Shown here piece after piece: positions 34,296-43,178 of a DNA stretch of 64,000 bases. Each line of letters opens with the position of its first letter. Positions within the stretch are counted from its first letter, which is position 1. The notes beneath the pieces were generated by a model that searched no databases, was not told the origin of the DNA, and saw only the letters and a program-made list of their open reading frames with translations. The stretch is from Arthrobacter echini (lineage in GTDB: Bacteria; Actinomycetota; Actinomycetes; Actinomycetales; Micrococcaceae), in NCBI RefSeq assembly GCF_004803505.1, contig NZ_SSWH01000010.1, positions 1 to 64,000 of the forward strand, given 5' to 3'. The position numbers and the translations under genes are program-made.

Positions 34296-35066
34296 TTATC
34301 CTGCAGGTTTCGCCCGAGCTGGGTCGGCGATCTGTTGTAGCAGTCGGTCCTTGAGCTTTCGTCGCAAGCGCCGGCGGGCCAGAAGCGCGGTGAGGGCGGC
34401 CGCCCAGTCGATGCCCAAGCATGCCAATGCGGCATTGAAAAGGGTGGGAGCGGGAGAAGTCGCGGAGTTCATGTCGCTAAGGAGCAGTGGTCCGAAGTAC
34501 CACAGGAGGAGAACGGCGCTGGCGAACGCTGCTGCGGCGGCGGTGAGCATCAGTGGCTGCCGGCGGGACCGCGTTCCATTGCTCGCCAGCCCGATGGGCA
34601 GCATAAGCAGGCCAATGAACGTGAGCACTGGGCCGAGCGCAAGGAAGGGGGAGGACAGTGCGCCGGTGAGCATCAGCAGCAGTGCGATGCCCACGATCCG
34701 GCGGTGGACCAAAGGCAGCCTTATAGCCCTCGGACCGGCAGTGAGCAGCGCCTGGGTAAGATGCGCGGTGATCTGGTGCTGACTCGGTAGTGGATGTGCG
34801 GAGGTGGGGGTGTTTTGTTTCGATGAGCTCCCAACGGCTAGACCTTTGGGAGGAAACGCCTGTGGAGGATCTGCCGGAACGATGGTGTCTTCGATGACGA
34901 GTGCGGGCAGGTTCTGGGGCACAGGCCTGGACGGGGTCTGCCGGGCGCCGATCTTCACGAGGGTGATATTGGCGTAGGGCGCCAAATCTGTCAGAGACCG
35001 TTCGGTCCGTTGTTGGAGCTCCGCCATTGCGGGGTCGGTGTGGGAGAAGAGGAGTTCAATGTTCAC
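34296..35066 (-). CDS. Unrecognised membrane protein of the copper cluster
   Basis: 256 residues, GTG start, weak ribosome site. The N-terminal ~110 residues are soluble (MNIELLFSHTDPAMAELQQR; LVIEDTIVPADPP); then about four membrane segments (VGIALLLMLTGALSSPFLAL, LLMLPIGLASNG, FASAVLLLWYFGPLLL, and another near 230), with a positively charged end. No family recognised. It follows the CopC gene on the same strand with a 143-bp gap, so a role linked to copper or redox is only contextual. Confidence 0.55.
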   Translation of the reverse strand: MNIELLFSHTDPAMAELQQRTERSLTDLAPYANITLVKIGARQTPSRPVPQNLPALVIEDTIVPADPPQAFPPKGLAVGSSSKQNTPTSAHPLPSQHQITAHLTQALLTAGPRAIRLPLVHRRIVGIALLLMLTGALSSPFLALGPVLTFIGLLMLPIGLASNGTRSRRQPLMLTAAAAAFASAVLLLWYFGPLLLSDMNSATSPAPTLFNAALACLGIDWAAALTALLARRRLRRKLKDRLLQQIADPARAKPAG

Positions 35067-35209
35067 GGGGTGAGTGACCTTCAGGCAGTGATGCGGGTGG
35101 GGGAGCGCTGCGCGCTGATCGTCAGGGGAGGGGACTCTGACGCCGGCTTCGCGCTTCCGTAAAGGGGCGAAGCGAGAGGCAGGCGCCAGAGATCAATTGA
35201 GTGGGCTTC

Positions 35210-35836
35210 CTAGCGTTTGTTCAGCTGGTGTCGGGCGAGTAGCGCCAGGATGACAGCGATGAGGACGCCGCCGATGGCCAGGTAGATGACGAAGTCCGGC
35301 AACCTGGTGGAGGAACCGGCAGGGTCGTCGGCCTGTGGTGACGAGGAAAGAACATCTTCGGTCGCTGCGCCTGGGGTACTTGGTTCACCTGTAGGTGATT
35401 CGACACTGCCACTGGATCCGGTTTGAGCGGCATTGCTTGTAAAGGAGTAGGTCCCTTCGATGGGGTGGTCATCGGAGGACACCACCCGCCATCGCACGGT
35501 GTAGGTGTCAGCTGGCGCACCTGCTCTCAGGGGTTGAATCGCCGTGTTGTTCACCACCCGAGCGGAACCTTCTGACCAGTTGTTGCCGGAGCTATCAGAG
35601 ACGATGATGTCTACTCCGATACCAGAGGGCGGATTGGTGAAGGTGAGGACCACTTCAGCGGGCGCCACCTCGACGGTCGAGTCGGCCGCGGGGGAGCTGG
35701 TGGCGAGCCCATCGTGCGCCTTCGCTGCGCTGACCGGCCCCAGCAGCAGCAGGGTAGAGGCCAGGACGAGAGCTGCCATCCGTGCGAAGAATCCCGGTCG
35801 AGGGGCAGGGGCGGTGGTACGTGGTCGTGGTGTCAT
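35210..35836 (-). CDS. CopC-domain copper-binding protein
   Basis: 208 residues: signal peptide (FARMAALVLASTLLLLGPVSAAKA) cleaved before HDGLATSSPAADSTVEVAPA, which begins the CopC beta-barrel with its N-terminal His; RVVSSDDHPIEGTYSFT carries the conserved D-x-H motif. A Ser/Pro linker and a C-terminal membrane helix (FVIYLAIGGVLIAVILALLA) tether it outside the membrane. Actinobacterial CopC proteins of this form are usually encoded near ycnI-like genes, as here. AAGGA lies 7 nt before the ATG. Confidence 0.9.
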   Translation of the reverse strand: MTPRPRTTAPAPRPGFFARMAALVLASTLLLLGPVSAAKAHDGLATSSPAADSTVEVAPAEVVLTFTNPPSGIGVDIIVSDSSGNNWSEGSARVVNNTAIQPLRAGAPADTYTVRWRVVSSDDHPIEGTYSFTSNAAQTGSSGSVESPTGEPSTPGAATEDVLSSSPQADDPAGSSTRLPDFVIYLAIGGVLIAVILALLARHQLNKR

Positions 35837-35905
35837 GACTGTTCCTTCCGTGCAGGATCAGGGTGGCTGCCGTTCTCGCGGCACCCACCCTGTTCTTGTG
35901 CGTCG

Positions 35906-36757
35906 TTAGTTCTGGCGCTGACCGCGGGTACGGGCAAGGGCCAGGGCGCCGACCAGGAGTCCCAGGACGCCGGCGCTTAGTCCGATCCAACCGAGGACGG
36001 TGCCCGAGGCGTCGGTCGTCGTGGCTGCCTGTTCAGGCTCGAGCTCGCTGGTGCCTGCCGCCGCTTCGTCGGTGGCTTCGGCGCTGGCCGCACCGTGGGA
36101 GTCTGTGCCCTCGGACGCAGTCGTGATGAAGGAGGGCGCCGGGTTCTCTGGTTCCTCCTCGCCTTCGATGGCCGGTTCGTCCCAGGCGCGTACGGTCCCA
36201 TCTGCGTAGGACTGGGTGACGGGGAGCTCGACCGTGGTGCCGGCCTCCGGCAGTGTTCCTACGGAGAGCGAGAACGTCTGGTACTGCTGGGCGGTGAGCT
36301 GGTGCTCCTCGTCGTCGGCCGTCCAGATCACGGTCAACGGCGCTTCGGTCAGTGTCGCCCCGTCAACCTCGATCGACTCGGGCAGGTCACCCCGAATCAC
36401 CTCGGAGGTCCACCCCTCGACGGGCTTCACACGCACGGAGGTGAAGGGTGTTTCGGTGGGAAGTGCGACCTCGATTTTGTTCGTGGTGGTGTCGGTCGAC
36501 TCGCTGGGGACGCTGAACGTCAACTGCGAGTAGCCGCCTTCCGTCGTCGACGCCGGGTCGACGCTTACGTGGGCGGAAGCGGCGCCGGCGCCAGCGAGCA
36601 GCAGGCCCGACGTCGCAGCGAGTGCGGAGATACCGCGCAGAGTCCTGCGGGCCGGACGGCTAGCAGGCCCCGTCCAGTGCGCGGTGCCAGTGCCGGTAAA
36701 AGCAGCATCGTTGGAGGACGGGCCGGTGGGCAAGGGGGTGGTGCGTGAAGCGTGCAT
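35906..36757 (-). CDS. YcnI-family (DUF1775) copper-associated protein
   Basis: 283 residues. A long N terminus precedes the signal segment (ALAATSGLLLAGAGAASA), and the mature protein begins HVSVDPASTTEGGYSQLTFS; the N-terminal His after cleavage is the expected copper ligand of YcnI. DUF1775 domain to about 205 (VEGWTSEVIRGDLPE; LTVIWTADDEEH), then an acidic/Ala linker and a C-terminal membrane helix ending RTRGQRQN. Upstream of and co-oriented with the CopC gene (69 bp gap). Confidence 0.88.
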   Translation of the reverse strand: MHASRTTPLPTGPSSNDAAFTGTGTAHWTGPASRPARRTLRGISALAATSGLLLAGAGAASAHVSVDPASTTEGGYSQLTFSVPSESTDTTTNKIEVALPTETPFTSVRVKPVEGWTSEVIRGDLPESIEVDGATLTEAPLTVIWTADDEEHQLTAQQYQTFSLSVGTLPEAGTTVELPVTQSYADGTVRAWDEPAIEGEEEPENPAPSFITTASEGTDSHGAASAEATDEAAAGTSELEPEQAATTTDASGTVLGWIGLSAGVLGLLVGALALARTRGQRQN

Positions 36758-36847
36758 GGTGGTGTGCCTTTCGTGGGCCTCTGCGACAGGTCGGGTCGCG
36801 GGCGCTGAGCAGTGATGGTTGAAGGGGTTGCGCAGGCAACCGACCGA

Positions 36848-37507
36848 TCACGTGTATGCGCGAACGATCAGCCGAGTGCCACTCTCCGGGGCGGGGAATG
36901 GTGGGGGGCCTCGTCGCACATCGCTCGGCACATTCCGTCGGGCGGGGGGAGCGACAGGCCGTTCGGCGTATTCGGCCAACTGTGGATACCCAATCACTGG
37001 CGCCGTTATGGGCAGCCCGATGGGGGGGCGCAGCCAGGCCAGGAGAGACCAGAAAGCGTCCTCACCGCGGGAGAGGACCCAGACCATCACGACGACGGCC
37101 AGCAGGTGTCCAATCACCATGACCGGAGTCGCACCACTGTCGACCAGGTGCGGGACAAGATGCCCGGACGTCGACTCGATGGGTGAGCACTGCATTACGG
37201 CGGCTGCATGATTCGCCACAACACCATGCACGCCCTGTGGTGCACAAGATGCCCGGCTCGAGAGCATCTCGAATGCATGATGCAACAGGATTTGACCGCC
37301 CCCAAGCAGACCACTTAGAACCGGGAGGGAAAGCCGGCGTCCTGCCAGAAAGGCAACTGGCATCAGGGCGAACAGTGCCAGCCCAACGAGCAGGGGCCAC
37401 GCGGGCAAAGAACCTCGACCTGTTACATGCGCGCCGAGCGCGAGGGATGTCATACAGGACGTCACGATCATGGACCGGACAAAGCGTGCTGGAGCAGTGA
37501 CCTGCAT
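36848..37507 (-). CDS. Integral membrane protein of the YcnI/CopC cluster
   Basis: 219 residues with about five hydrophobic segments (FVRSMIVTSCMTSLALGAHV; AWPLLVGLALFALMPVAFLA; TPVMVIGHLLAVVVMVWVLS). Start set at the ATG at 37507, with AGGAGG nine bases upstream; an ATG eight codons earlier would place that site inside the gene. His and Cys in the centre (LHHAFEML, CAPQGVHGVVANHAAAVMQC) could bind copper. Such proteins often sit just before ycnI in actinobacteria; function unknown. Confidence 0.65.
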   Translation of the reverse strand: MQVTAPARFVRSMIVTSCMTSLALGAHVTGRGSLPAWPLLVGLALFALMPVAFLAGRRLSLPVLSGLLGGGQILLHHAFEMLSSRASCAPQGVHGVVANHAAAVMQCSPIESTSGHLVPHLVDSGATPVMVIGHLLAVVVMVWVLSRGEDAFWSLLAWLRPPIGLPITAPVIGYPQLAEYAERPVAPPARRNVPSDVRRGPPPFPAPESGTRLIVRAYT

Positions 37508-37779
37508 GCCGCCTTTCCTCCTCGTCCCCATCGCTCATTTTTGCCCTGTTGACACTACCGTCGCACCATTGCTGACCGGTGCTTTCTCTTCGTTCTCAAC
37601 CGCGCCGCGGACCGTCCCTCAACGGCATAATCCAACCAGAAGCTGACGGTACCGGTGTGACCGGTATCGGCGTCTCGACGCCCCATCGACGCCCCATCGA
37701 CGCGTCGACAGGTCAAGTATGTTCCTGACCCATGTGTCCCACCCACCATCGATACACATGACAATGTATTATTGGTGGT
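37508..37779. other. Divergent intergenic region with metal-regulator promoter
   Basis: 272 bp between the copper cluster and the cmtR-like gene. It contains an 11-bp tandem repeat (CGACGCCCCAT, about 37675-37697) and, near 37754-37771, a TACA-N8-TGTA dyad with a TATTAT-like -10 close to the GTG start. The dyad is a likely operator for the regulator. Confidence 0.45.
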
Positions 37780-38124
37780 GTGAAAACCTTGCTGCAGTCG
37801 GCCGTACTCGCGAAGTTCGGCTACGCCCTGTCGGATCCGACCCGTGCGCAGGTGCTCTTAACCCTTCGGAAGGGGCCCGCCTACCCCAGCGACCTAGCCG
37901 AATTGGCTGGGGTGAGTCGGCAGAACCTATCCAACCATCTGACCTGCTTGCGCGGCTGTGGCCTGGTCGTCGCAGTTCCTGAAGGTCGGCGGGTCCGCTA
38001 CGAGCTTGCCGACAGGAAACTCGGTGACGCCCTGACTGCCCTCTTGGACGTCGTCGCGGTTACTGATATCGAGTGCTGCTGCACCACTACAACGAATCAC
38101 ATCAATGAAAAGGCCTGCTGCTGA
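37780..38124 (+). CDS. CmtR-like Cd/Pb-responsive ArsR-family repressor
   Basis: 114 residues, GTG start. Winged HTH: FGYALSDPTRAQVLLTLRKG; AGVSRQNLSNHLTCLRGCGL. The CLRGC motif in the recognition helix equals Cys57/Cys61 of mycobacterial CmtR, and the tail (DIECCCTTTT...KACC) supplies the third Cys ligand and more. Thiolate coordination of Cd2+/Pb2+ releases DNA. The stop overlaps the ATG of the CDF gene (TGATG). Confidence 0.88.
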   Translation: MKTLLQSAVLAKFGYALSDPTRAQVLLTLRKGPAYPSDLAELAGVSRQNLSNHLTCLRGCGLVVAVPEGRRVRYELADRKLGDALTALLDVVAVTDIECCCTTTTNHINEKACC

Positions 38125-39032
38125 TGAGCGCCCACACTCCATCCACCTCGGCGCACCCAGCACCCCCAGCGCCGACAGTGCAGCGGCGTGCGGTCCTGTC
38201 CCGGCGGATCCGACTCTTCGTCGCCGCGACCATCACCTATAACGTTATCGAAGCAATTGTCGCCATAAGCGCCGGCACTGTTGCGTCCTCGAGCGCTCTG
38301 ATTGGGTTCGGTCTGGACTCCATCGTGGAGGTCCTCTCCGCGGCGGCCGTGGCTTGGCAGTTCGCCGGCCGCGACCCCGAAGCCCGAGAGAAGACTGCGC
38401 TGCGCCTGATCGCGTTCTCGTTCTTCGGGCTCGCCGCGTTCGTGACCCTCGATGCCATCCGGACCCTGCTCGGCGCATCCGATGTCCAGCACTCGTCGGT
38501 GGGGATCGTCCTCGCCGCGGTGAGCCTTGCCGTGATGCCGTTCCTGTCGTGGGCGCAGCGCCGGGCCGGACGGGAGCTCGGTTCACGCTCGGCTGTCGCA
38601 GACTCGAAGCAGACCCTGCTGTGCACCTATCTATCCGGGGTCCTGCTGGTGGGTCTGCTGCTCAACAGCATCCTCGGCTGGTCCTGGGCCGATCCGATCG
38701 CAGCCCTGGTTATTGCCGCCGTCGCCATCAAGGAAGGCCTTGAGGCGTGGAAGGGCGACTCCTGCTGCGCGCCGTCCTTTGAAACCCTCGACGACGAAAG
38801 CAGTGATACCCATGGGGGCACCCCAGACGGCGGTACGGACTCGTGCCGTAGCACCGACACCTCGACGGACTCAATCGCTGCGATGACGGGCACTTCCCTG
38901 GGGCTCTCACCGTTGATACTGGGAGTACGACCCGCAGAACCCGTTGCCATGGGAAGCCTTCCGGCAGGCACACCAGCAAACATGCCGTCAACGCCTGCGA
39001 AGGCATCCTGTACTTGCTGCACGCACGATTAG
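38124..39032 (+). CDS. Cation transporter with Cys-rich tail (CDF-like)
   Basis: 302 residues; about six membrane segments, with SALIGFGLDSIVEVLSAAAV containing the TM2 metal-site Asp and AVADSKQTLLCTYLSGVLLV the second. It lacks the usual long cytoplasmic CDF domain; instead the C-terminal ~90 residues are Ser/Thr/Asp-rich with Cys groups (GDSCCAPSFE, SCTCCTHD). Coupled to the CmtR-like repressor, so Cd2+ or Pb2+ export is the likely job. This repressor-exporter pairing is common in actinobacteria. Confidence 0.85.
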   Translation: MSAHTPSTSAHPAPPAPTVQRRAVLSRRIRLFVAATITYNVIEAIVAISAGTVASSSALIGFGLDSIVEVLSAAAVAWQFAGRDPEAREKTALRLIAFSFFGLAAFVTLDAIRTLLGASDVQHSSVGIVLAAVSLAVMPFLSWAQRRAGRELGSRSAVADSKQTLLCTYLSGVLLVGLLLNSILGWSWADPIAALVIAAVAIKEGLEAWKGDSCCAPSFETLDDESSDTHGGTPDGGTDSCRSTDTSTDSIAAMTGTSLGLSPLILGVRPAEPVAMGSLPAGTPANMPSTPAKASCTCCTHD

Positions 39033-39144
39033 AACACGAAGCAAGCCCCGATTTACCCGGATCCACCCGGGTTCACCATGAGTTCCCCTGCATTCGGCGG
39101 GGAATGAGCAGGACCACGCAGTTCCATGACGAGGAGACACCATC

Positions 39145-39852
39145 GTGCCGACCCCTGCCCCCGCTCCAGTTAAGGCCCCTGACGCGAAAAGGGGCCTGAG
39201 CCTGCAGAACCGGATCGTGATCGGCCTACTCGCTGCCGTCGCCCTCGTCGTCGGTCTGCTGGTCCTGTTCAATGCTCTCAGTAAGGACAAGGGGCAGGCC
39301 TCGGGCACGATCACCGCAACGGCCGAGGTCGTCCGTGAGGACAGCCACCGGCTGTCCCAGGCACCGGAGGAGAAGGCCGTCCTGGTCGAGTTCCTCGACT
39401 TCGAATGCGAAGCCTGCCTCGCCGCGTACCCGGTCGTGGACGACCTCTCCGAGGAGTACGGGGAAAACCTGACCGTCGTCGCGCGATACTTCCCGTTGCC
39501 CGGGCACCGGAACTCTGAAACCGCGGCTGTCGCTGTCGAAGCCGCCGCGCAGCAGGGCAAGTTCAAGGAGATGCACGCCCGCATGTATGAGACGCAGAGC
39601 GAGTGGGGTGAAACCGATGAGGATCGGTCGCCGCTCTTCAGGGGCTACGCCGAGGACCTGGGCCTGGACATGGCCGCCTACGACGCGGCCATCGCTGATC
39701 CCGCAACGACGAAGCGCGTAACCATCGACAAGAACGACGGCATGGCCCTAAACGTCGAGGGAACCCCGACCTTTTTCCTCGACGGACGGAAAATCCAGCC
39801 TGCCACGATCGAAGAATTCCGCAGCCTCATCGAAACCGCCATCGCGGATTGA
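39145..39852 (+). CDS. DsbA-like membrane-anchored thiol oxidoreductase
   Basis: 235 residues, GTG start with GAGGAG upstream. N-terminal anchor (IVIGLLAAVALVVGLLVLFN), then Thioredoxin_4 domain: VLVEFLDFECEACLAAYPVV with active site CEAC, VVARYFPLPGHRN, and VEGTPTFFLDGR with the cis-Pro. Compared with the Cys-less paralogue at 19279 this one is redox-active. The next gene is a VKOR, which in actinobacteria reoxidises DsbA; both act outside the membrane to form disulfides. Confidence 0.92.
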   Translation: MPTPAPAPVKAPDAKRGLSLQNRIVIGLLAAVALVVGLLVLFNALSKDKGQASGTITATAEVVREDSHRLSQAPEEKAVLVEFLDFECEACLAAYPVVDDLSEEYGENLTVVARYFPLPGHRNSETAAVAVEAAAQQGKFKEMHARMYETQSEWGETDEDRSPLFRGYAEDLGLDMAAYDAAIADPATTKRVTIDKNDGMALNVEGTPTFFLDGRKIQPATIEEFRSLIETAIAD

Positions 39853-39878
39853 CCTACCCTCACCGGCGAAAGACCGCT

Positions 39879-40523
39879 ATGGCGCACCCAACAATCAATA
39901 ACGCTCCATCAGACCAGAGATCTGCACGCGACGACGACGAATCGCTACCCGGCTTCACACGCAGGGTCCCGTTCGGAATCATACTCGTGGCCACCGGCGT
40001 CACCGGCTGGGTTGCTGCCGGCATCCTGATCCTCGAAAAGCTCGAGCTGTATCGGAACCCGGACCACGTCACGAGCTGCGACATCAACCCCTGGGTATCC
40101 TGCGGGCAGGTCATGGAAACCTGGCAATCCGAGCTCTTCGGCTTTCCCAACCCCTTCATCGGACTCGTCGGCTTCACGATCATCATCACCACCGGTATGG
40201 CCTTATTCGCCGGCGCCCAATTAAACCGCTGGTACTGGGCAGGCCTGCAGGTCGGCGTCACCCTCGGGGCGGTGTTCGCGACCTGGCTGTGGAGCCAAGC
40301 CCTGTTCGACATCTACATCCTCTGCCTCTACTGCATGATCGTGTGGGCGGCGATGATCCCCTTGTTCATCCTCACCACCGTTCGCAACCTAGTTCACGGC
40401 ATCATTCCCGCACCGGTCTCATTCACCCGCGGGCTCGCGGCATGGACCGGACCGATCATTGTTCTCACCTACATTGCCGTCACCGCATCCGTGTTTTTCC
40501 GCTTCCTCCACGTCTTCACCTAG
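39879..40523 (+). CDS. Vitamin K epoxide reductase (VKOR) family protein
   Basis: 214 residues from MAHPTINNAPSDQRSARDDD. Four to five membrane helices; loop Cys pair in SCDINPWVSCGQVM and the quinone-site pair in ILCLYCMIVW. Bacterial VKOR passes electrons from DsbA to menaquinone and replaces DsbB. A TTG at 39849 is in frame, but the ATG at 39879 is preferred. An ISL3 element landed 12 bp after the stop without harming the gene. Confidence 0.92.
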   Translation: MAHPTINNAPSDQRSARDDDESLPGFTRRVPFGIILVATGVTGWVAAGILILEKLELYRNPDHVTSCDINPWVSCGQVMETWQSELFGFPNPFIGLVGFTIIITTGMALFAGAQLNRWYWAGLQVGVTLGAVFATWLWSQALFDIYILCLYCMIVWAAMIPLFILTTVRNLVHGIIPAPVSFTRGLAAWTGPIIVLTYIAVTASVFFRFLHVFT

Positions 40524-40527
40524 GTTT

Positions 40528-42044
40528 CTATAACCGGCTCTTCTTACTTGAGGTGGGGGTGGGCGAGTCCGCTGCCGATGAGGAGCATCCGCAACCGGTA
40601 GTTGTCGCGGTTGCGGAAGCCACGGGCGACGCGGCGGTGGAGCTCAATGAGTCCGTTCACGGCCTCTGTCCCGCCGTTGTTGGAGCGGTTGGTGGTGAAG
40701 TACGCCAGGAACGCCTCCCGCCACCGTTTCAAGGTCCTGCCGAGACGGGCGATCTCCGGGATCGGGCAGCTCGGGAAGGAGTCGAGGATCTGCTCGGCGA
40801 TTCTTCGCCCTTGGTGCGGGTTGGGGTGCCGGTAGGCGGAGCGGAGCTGCTGGGCGCAGGACCAGGCGATATAGACGGGCAGGTGCGCGTCCTCGTTGGA
40901 TGCGATCGCGGTATCGAACCTTGCGTTCTGTTTGTCGGTGAGCTTCTCGGCCCCAGCACGCAGGAGGTTCTGGATCCCGTAGAGCGGGTCGCCTTTCCTG
41001 CCCCGGTGTCCCAGGGTCTCTTGCTGGATCCGGCGCCGGCACTCGTCGACCGCAGCGGTCCCGAGTTTTACGACATGGAAAGCGTCCAGGACCGCGACAG
41101 CATCCTCGAGCTGGTCATCGATCGCACTCTTATAACCCTGGAACGGATCCAAAGCAGCGATCTTCACCCCCGCCCGGAAGACCTCGCCGCGCTCCGTGAG
41201 CCAGTCCGCGTAGGCCTTCCCCGAGCGGCCCGGCACCAGGTCCAGCAGCCTCGCGCGGACGCGACCACGCGCGTCACGGGTCAGATCGACCATGCCTGTG
41301 AGTTCTTTCGGGCCGCGCCCGCCCGCACTGACCGGCTTGGTGGAAACGTGGTGCCAGATGTGCTCATCGACCCCGAGGGTGGTGACGTTCTCGAACCTGG
41401 CCGGGTCAGCAGCCATCGCCTCGAGCAGCCCTCTGATGGAACGCCAGATGGTGCGCCATGTGGTCCCGAGCTGCCGTGCGAGGCCGGCCACGGAGGCGTG
41501 TTCGCGGCGTAGCTGGCCGATCGCCCACCAACACGCCCGCCTCGTGAGCAACGCCCGCGGGCCGGCGAGGTCCTCGTGCTGCTCGGTGAACGACCGCGTC
41601 GAGCACTGCTCTTGGGCGCATCGCCAGGTGCGTTTGCGCCAGATCAGCCGGACCGGCCGCCCGAAACACGGGACGTCGATCAGGCTGACATCGCGTCTGC
41701 CGTGGCTGTTCGCCACAACACCACACCCATGACAACCCACCGGGCTGACGGGTGATTCAACGATCGCCCGGACGACGCTGGCGTGCTCGCTGACGTCGAT
41801 GACGTGGAACCCTTTAAGGCCCACCAGCAGATCACACCGCGAGCAGTAAAACGGCGAGGTAGGAGGCGATGCAGAAGATGGGCATGCTCGGTCGCACGCC
41901 GTAGGCTCGGACATTGTCGAGGCCTTTCCGGTCGGTCAGCTTAGTCACTGCCGATATTGGAAGGTCTCGACCTTTTCCGCCACTCACGCACTCACGCCGT
42001 GCCACCCGGCCACACCCACCTCAAGTAAGAAGAGCCCTATAACC
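40528..42044 (-). mobile_element. ISL3-family element with 8-bp target duplication
   Basis: 1501 bp (40536-42036) with inverted repeats matching over about 22 bp (left starts GGCTCTTCTTACTTGAGG, right ends CCTCAAGTAAGAAGAGCC). The exact direct repeat CTATAACC flanks it (40528-40535 and 42037-42044); 8 bp is the family's usual size. Intact transposase, perfect duplication: very recent insertion. Confidence 0.95.
40544..41914 (-). CDS. ISL3-family transposase (intact)
   Basis: 456 residues. N-terminal zinc-finger/HTH region (CHGCGVVANSHGRRDV; WRCAQEQCSTRSFTE), then the DDE core: TLGVDEHIWHHVSTKP (first Asp), AALDPFQGYKSAIDDQL and VLDAFHVVKLGTAAVDECRR (second Asp), and SNNGGTEAVNGLIELHRRVA (Glu). 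The frame is uninterrupted and the terminal repeats fit closely, so it may be active. Confidence 0.95.
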   Translation of the reverse strand: MSEPTACDRACPSSASPPTSPFYCSRCDLLVGLKGFHVIDVSEHASVVRAIVESPVSPVGCHGCGVVANSHGRRDVSLIDVPCFGRPVRLIWRKRTWRCAQEQCSTRSFTEQHEDLAGPRALLTRRACWWAIGQLRREHASVAGLARQLGTTWRTIWRSIRGLLEAMAADPARFENVTTLGVDEHIWHHVSTKPVSAGGRGPKELTGMVDLTRDARGRVRARLLDLVPGRSGKAYADWLTERGEVFRAGVKIAALDPFQGYKSAIDDQLEDAVAVLDAFHVVKLGTAAVDECRRRIQQETLGHRGRKGDPLYGIQNLLRAGAEKLTDKQNARFDTAIASNEDAHLPVYIAWSCAQQLRSAYRHPNPHQGRRIAEQILDSFPSCPIPEIARLGRTLKRWREAFLAYFTTNRSNNGGTEAVNGLIELHRRVARGFRNRDNYRLRMLLIGSGLAHPHLK

Positions 42045-42482
42045 GCTCCGGTACCACCCAGATCGCTCTCAGCCCAATAGTTGATGGAATTGAAAATAAA
42101 CATGTCAGTACAGACAGCATCACTCCTCTGCGCAGCACTTCGTTCATAACCACTTATAACCAGCAATCACCCACCCGTGCGGCAACCCACGTCCTTGGAG
42201 CACCTGTATTCGCAGGTCCCGAACACTTTGTCTCACCCGCTAAGTTGACGAACAGATGGGGTCCTCCTTGGGGGACGCGGTCTAATCAGTGGCTCTCCGA
42301 ACTGCTTCGGGTGCTGCCAGATTCATGGTCCGTGGCTGAAGGTGATGTGCCGCTTCATTGAGGTCGGCCGGGCTCGGGGCTGAGAGGCACCTCCTGGATC
42401 AGGGACGTTACTGTCCACCGGTAGAATGGGGGGAGACCAGCTCGTTAAAGACGAACGATGTAGCAGGAGCATTGGGAGAGCC
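42045..42482. other. Intergenic region before the DUF6153-like gene
   Basis: 438 bp without a supported gene. A TAGAAT hexamer at 42423-42428 is a plausible -10 box for the next gene; no clear -35 partner. Confidence 0.4.
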
Positions 42483-42974
42483 ATGCATCGGATGATGTTC
42501 TTGAACCCCTCTGCCGTTTCCTCGCCGGCCCGGTGGCACCTGCGGGTCCTCGTTCTCCTGCTGGGCATCACCATCCTGCACGTGTGGGCCGGCCCCGCGC
42601 TTTCCGACAGCAGTGGCGTACCCGTACAGCCTGCCTCCATGACGGCCATCTTGCAGCAGGAACCTTCCGCCCCCGCAGCCCCGATGCCTGCCGACGTCCT
42701 TCACCAGAGCCCGTCCCCTCTTACAGGGCAAAACTTGGGTCAGGACGCTCTCTTGGGAGATCTGTATGCTGCCGCTTGTCCCGAGGGGCATGTGGTTGCG
42801 ACCACCTTGTGTTCGATGGTGCTCATAGTTGCTGGTCTTCTTGGCCTTTATTGTTTTCGCGCCATGTTCTTCCTACCCGGTAGTGACAGGCCGCGCGAGG
42901 TACAACCTTCGATTCCGGCCCCTCGGCACTCGGACGGCGTCTCCTTATTGCAACTGTCGATCAGCCGCATCTAG
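42483..42974 (+). CDS. DUF6153-like small membrane protein
   Basis: 163 residues from MHRMMFLNPSAVSSPARWHL, ATG preceded by GGGAG at a spacing of about 5. Two hydrophobic segments: LRVLVLLLGITILHVWAGPA near the N terminus and ATTLCSMVLIVAGLLGLYCF near 115-135, with a Pro/Ala-rich extracytoplasmic part between and a CPEGHVV motif before the second. The pattern resembles actinobacterial DUF6153 proteins found beside copper/cytochrome genes. Function unknown. It precedes the cytochrome c assembly genes. Confidence 0.6.
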   Translation: MHRMMFLNPSAVSSPARWHLRVLVLLLGITILHVWAGPALSDSSGVPVQPASMTAILQQEPSAPAAPMPADVLHQSPSPLTGQNLGQDALLGDLYAAACPEGHVVATTLCSMVLIVAGLLGLYCFRAMFFLPGSDRPREVQPSIPAPRHSDGVSLLQLSISRI

Positions 42975-43178
42975 GATTCAGCGCTCCCCTCAAGCACACC
43001 CCACTCCTTCGCCACGGTTCACGACTGCCGGACGACTCCTATCTACTTCTCGCGCAGCGCTCTCACGCTTTCCTGCTGTGTGCTGTTGCGTTCCAAGGAC
43101 CATAACTATGACCTCCACGCATCACCCTGAAACTCTCATCTGCCCGGCAATCACCACGGCCTGGCCGGTACATCACCG

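Noticed and set aside
40289-41512. 407-codon plus-strand ORF overlapping VKOR and the ISL3 transposase
   Set aside because: Antisense to the intact ISL3 transposase and out of frame with VKOR.
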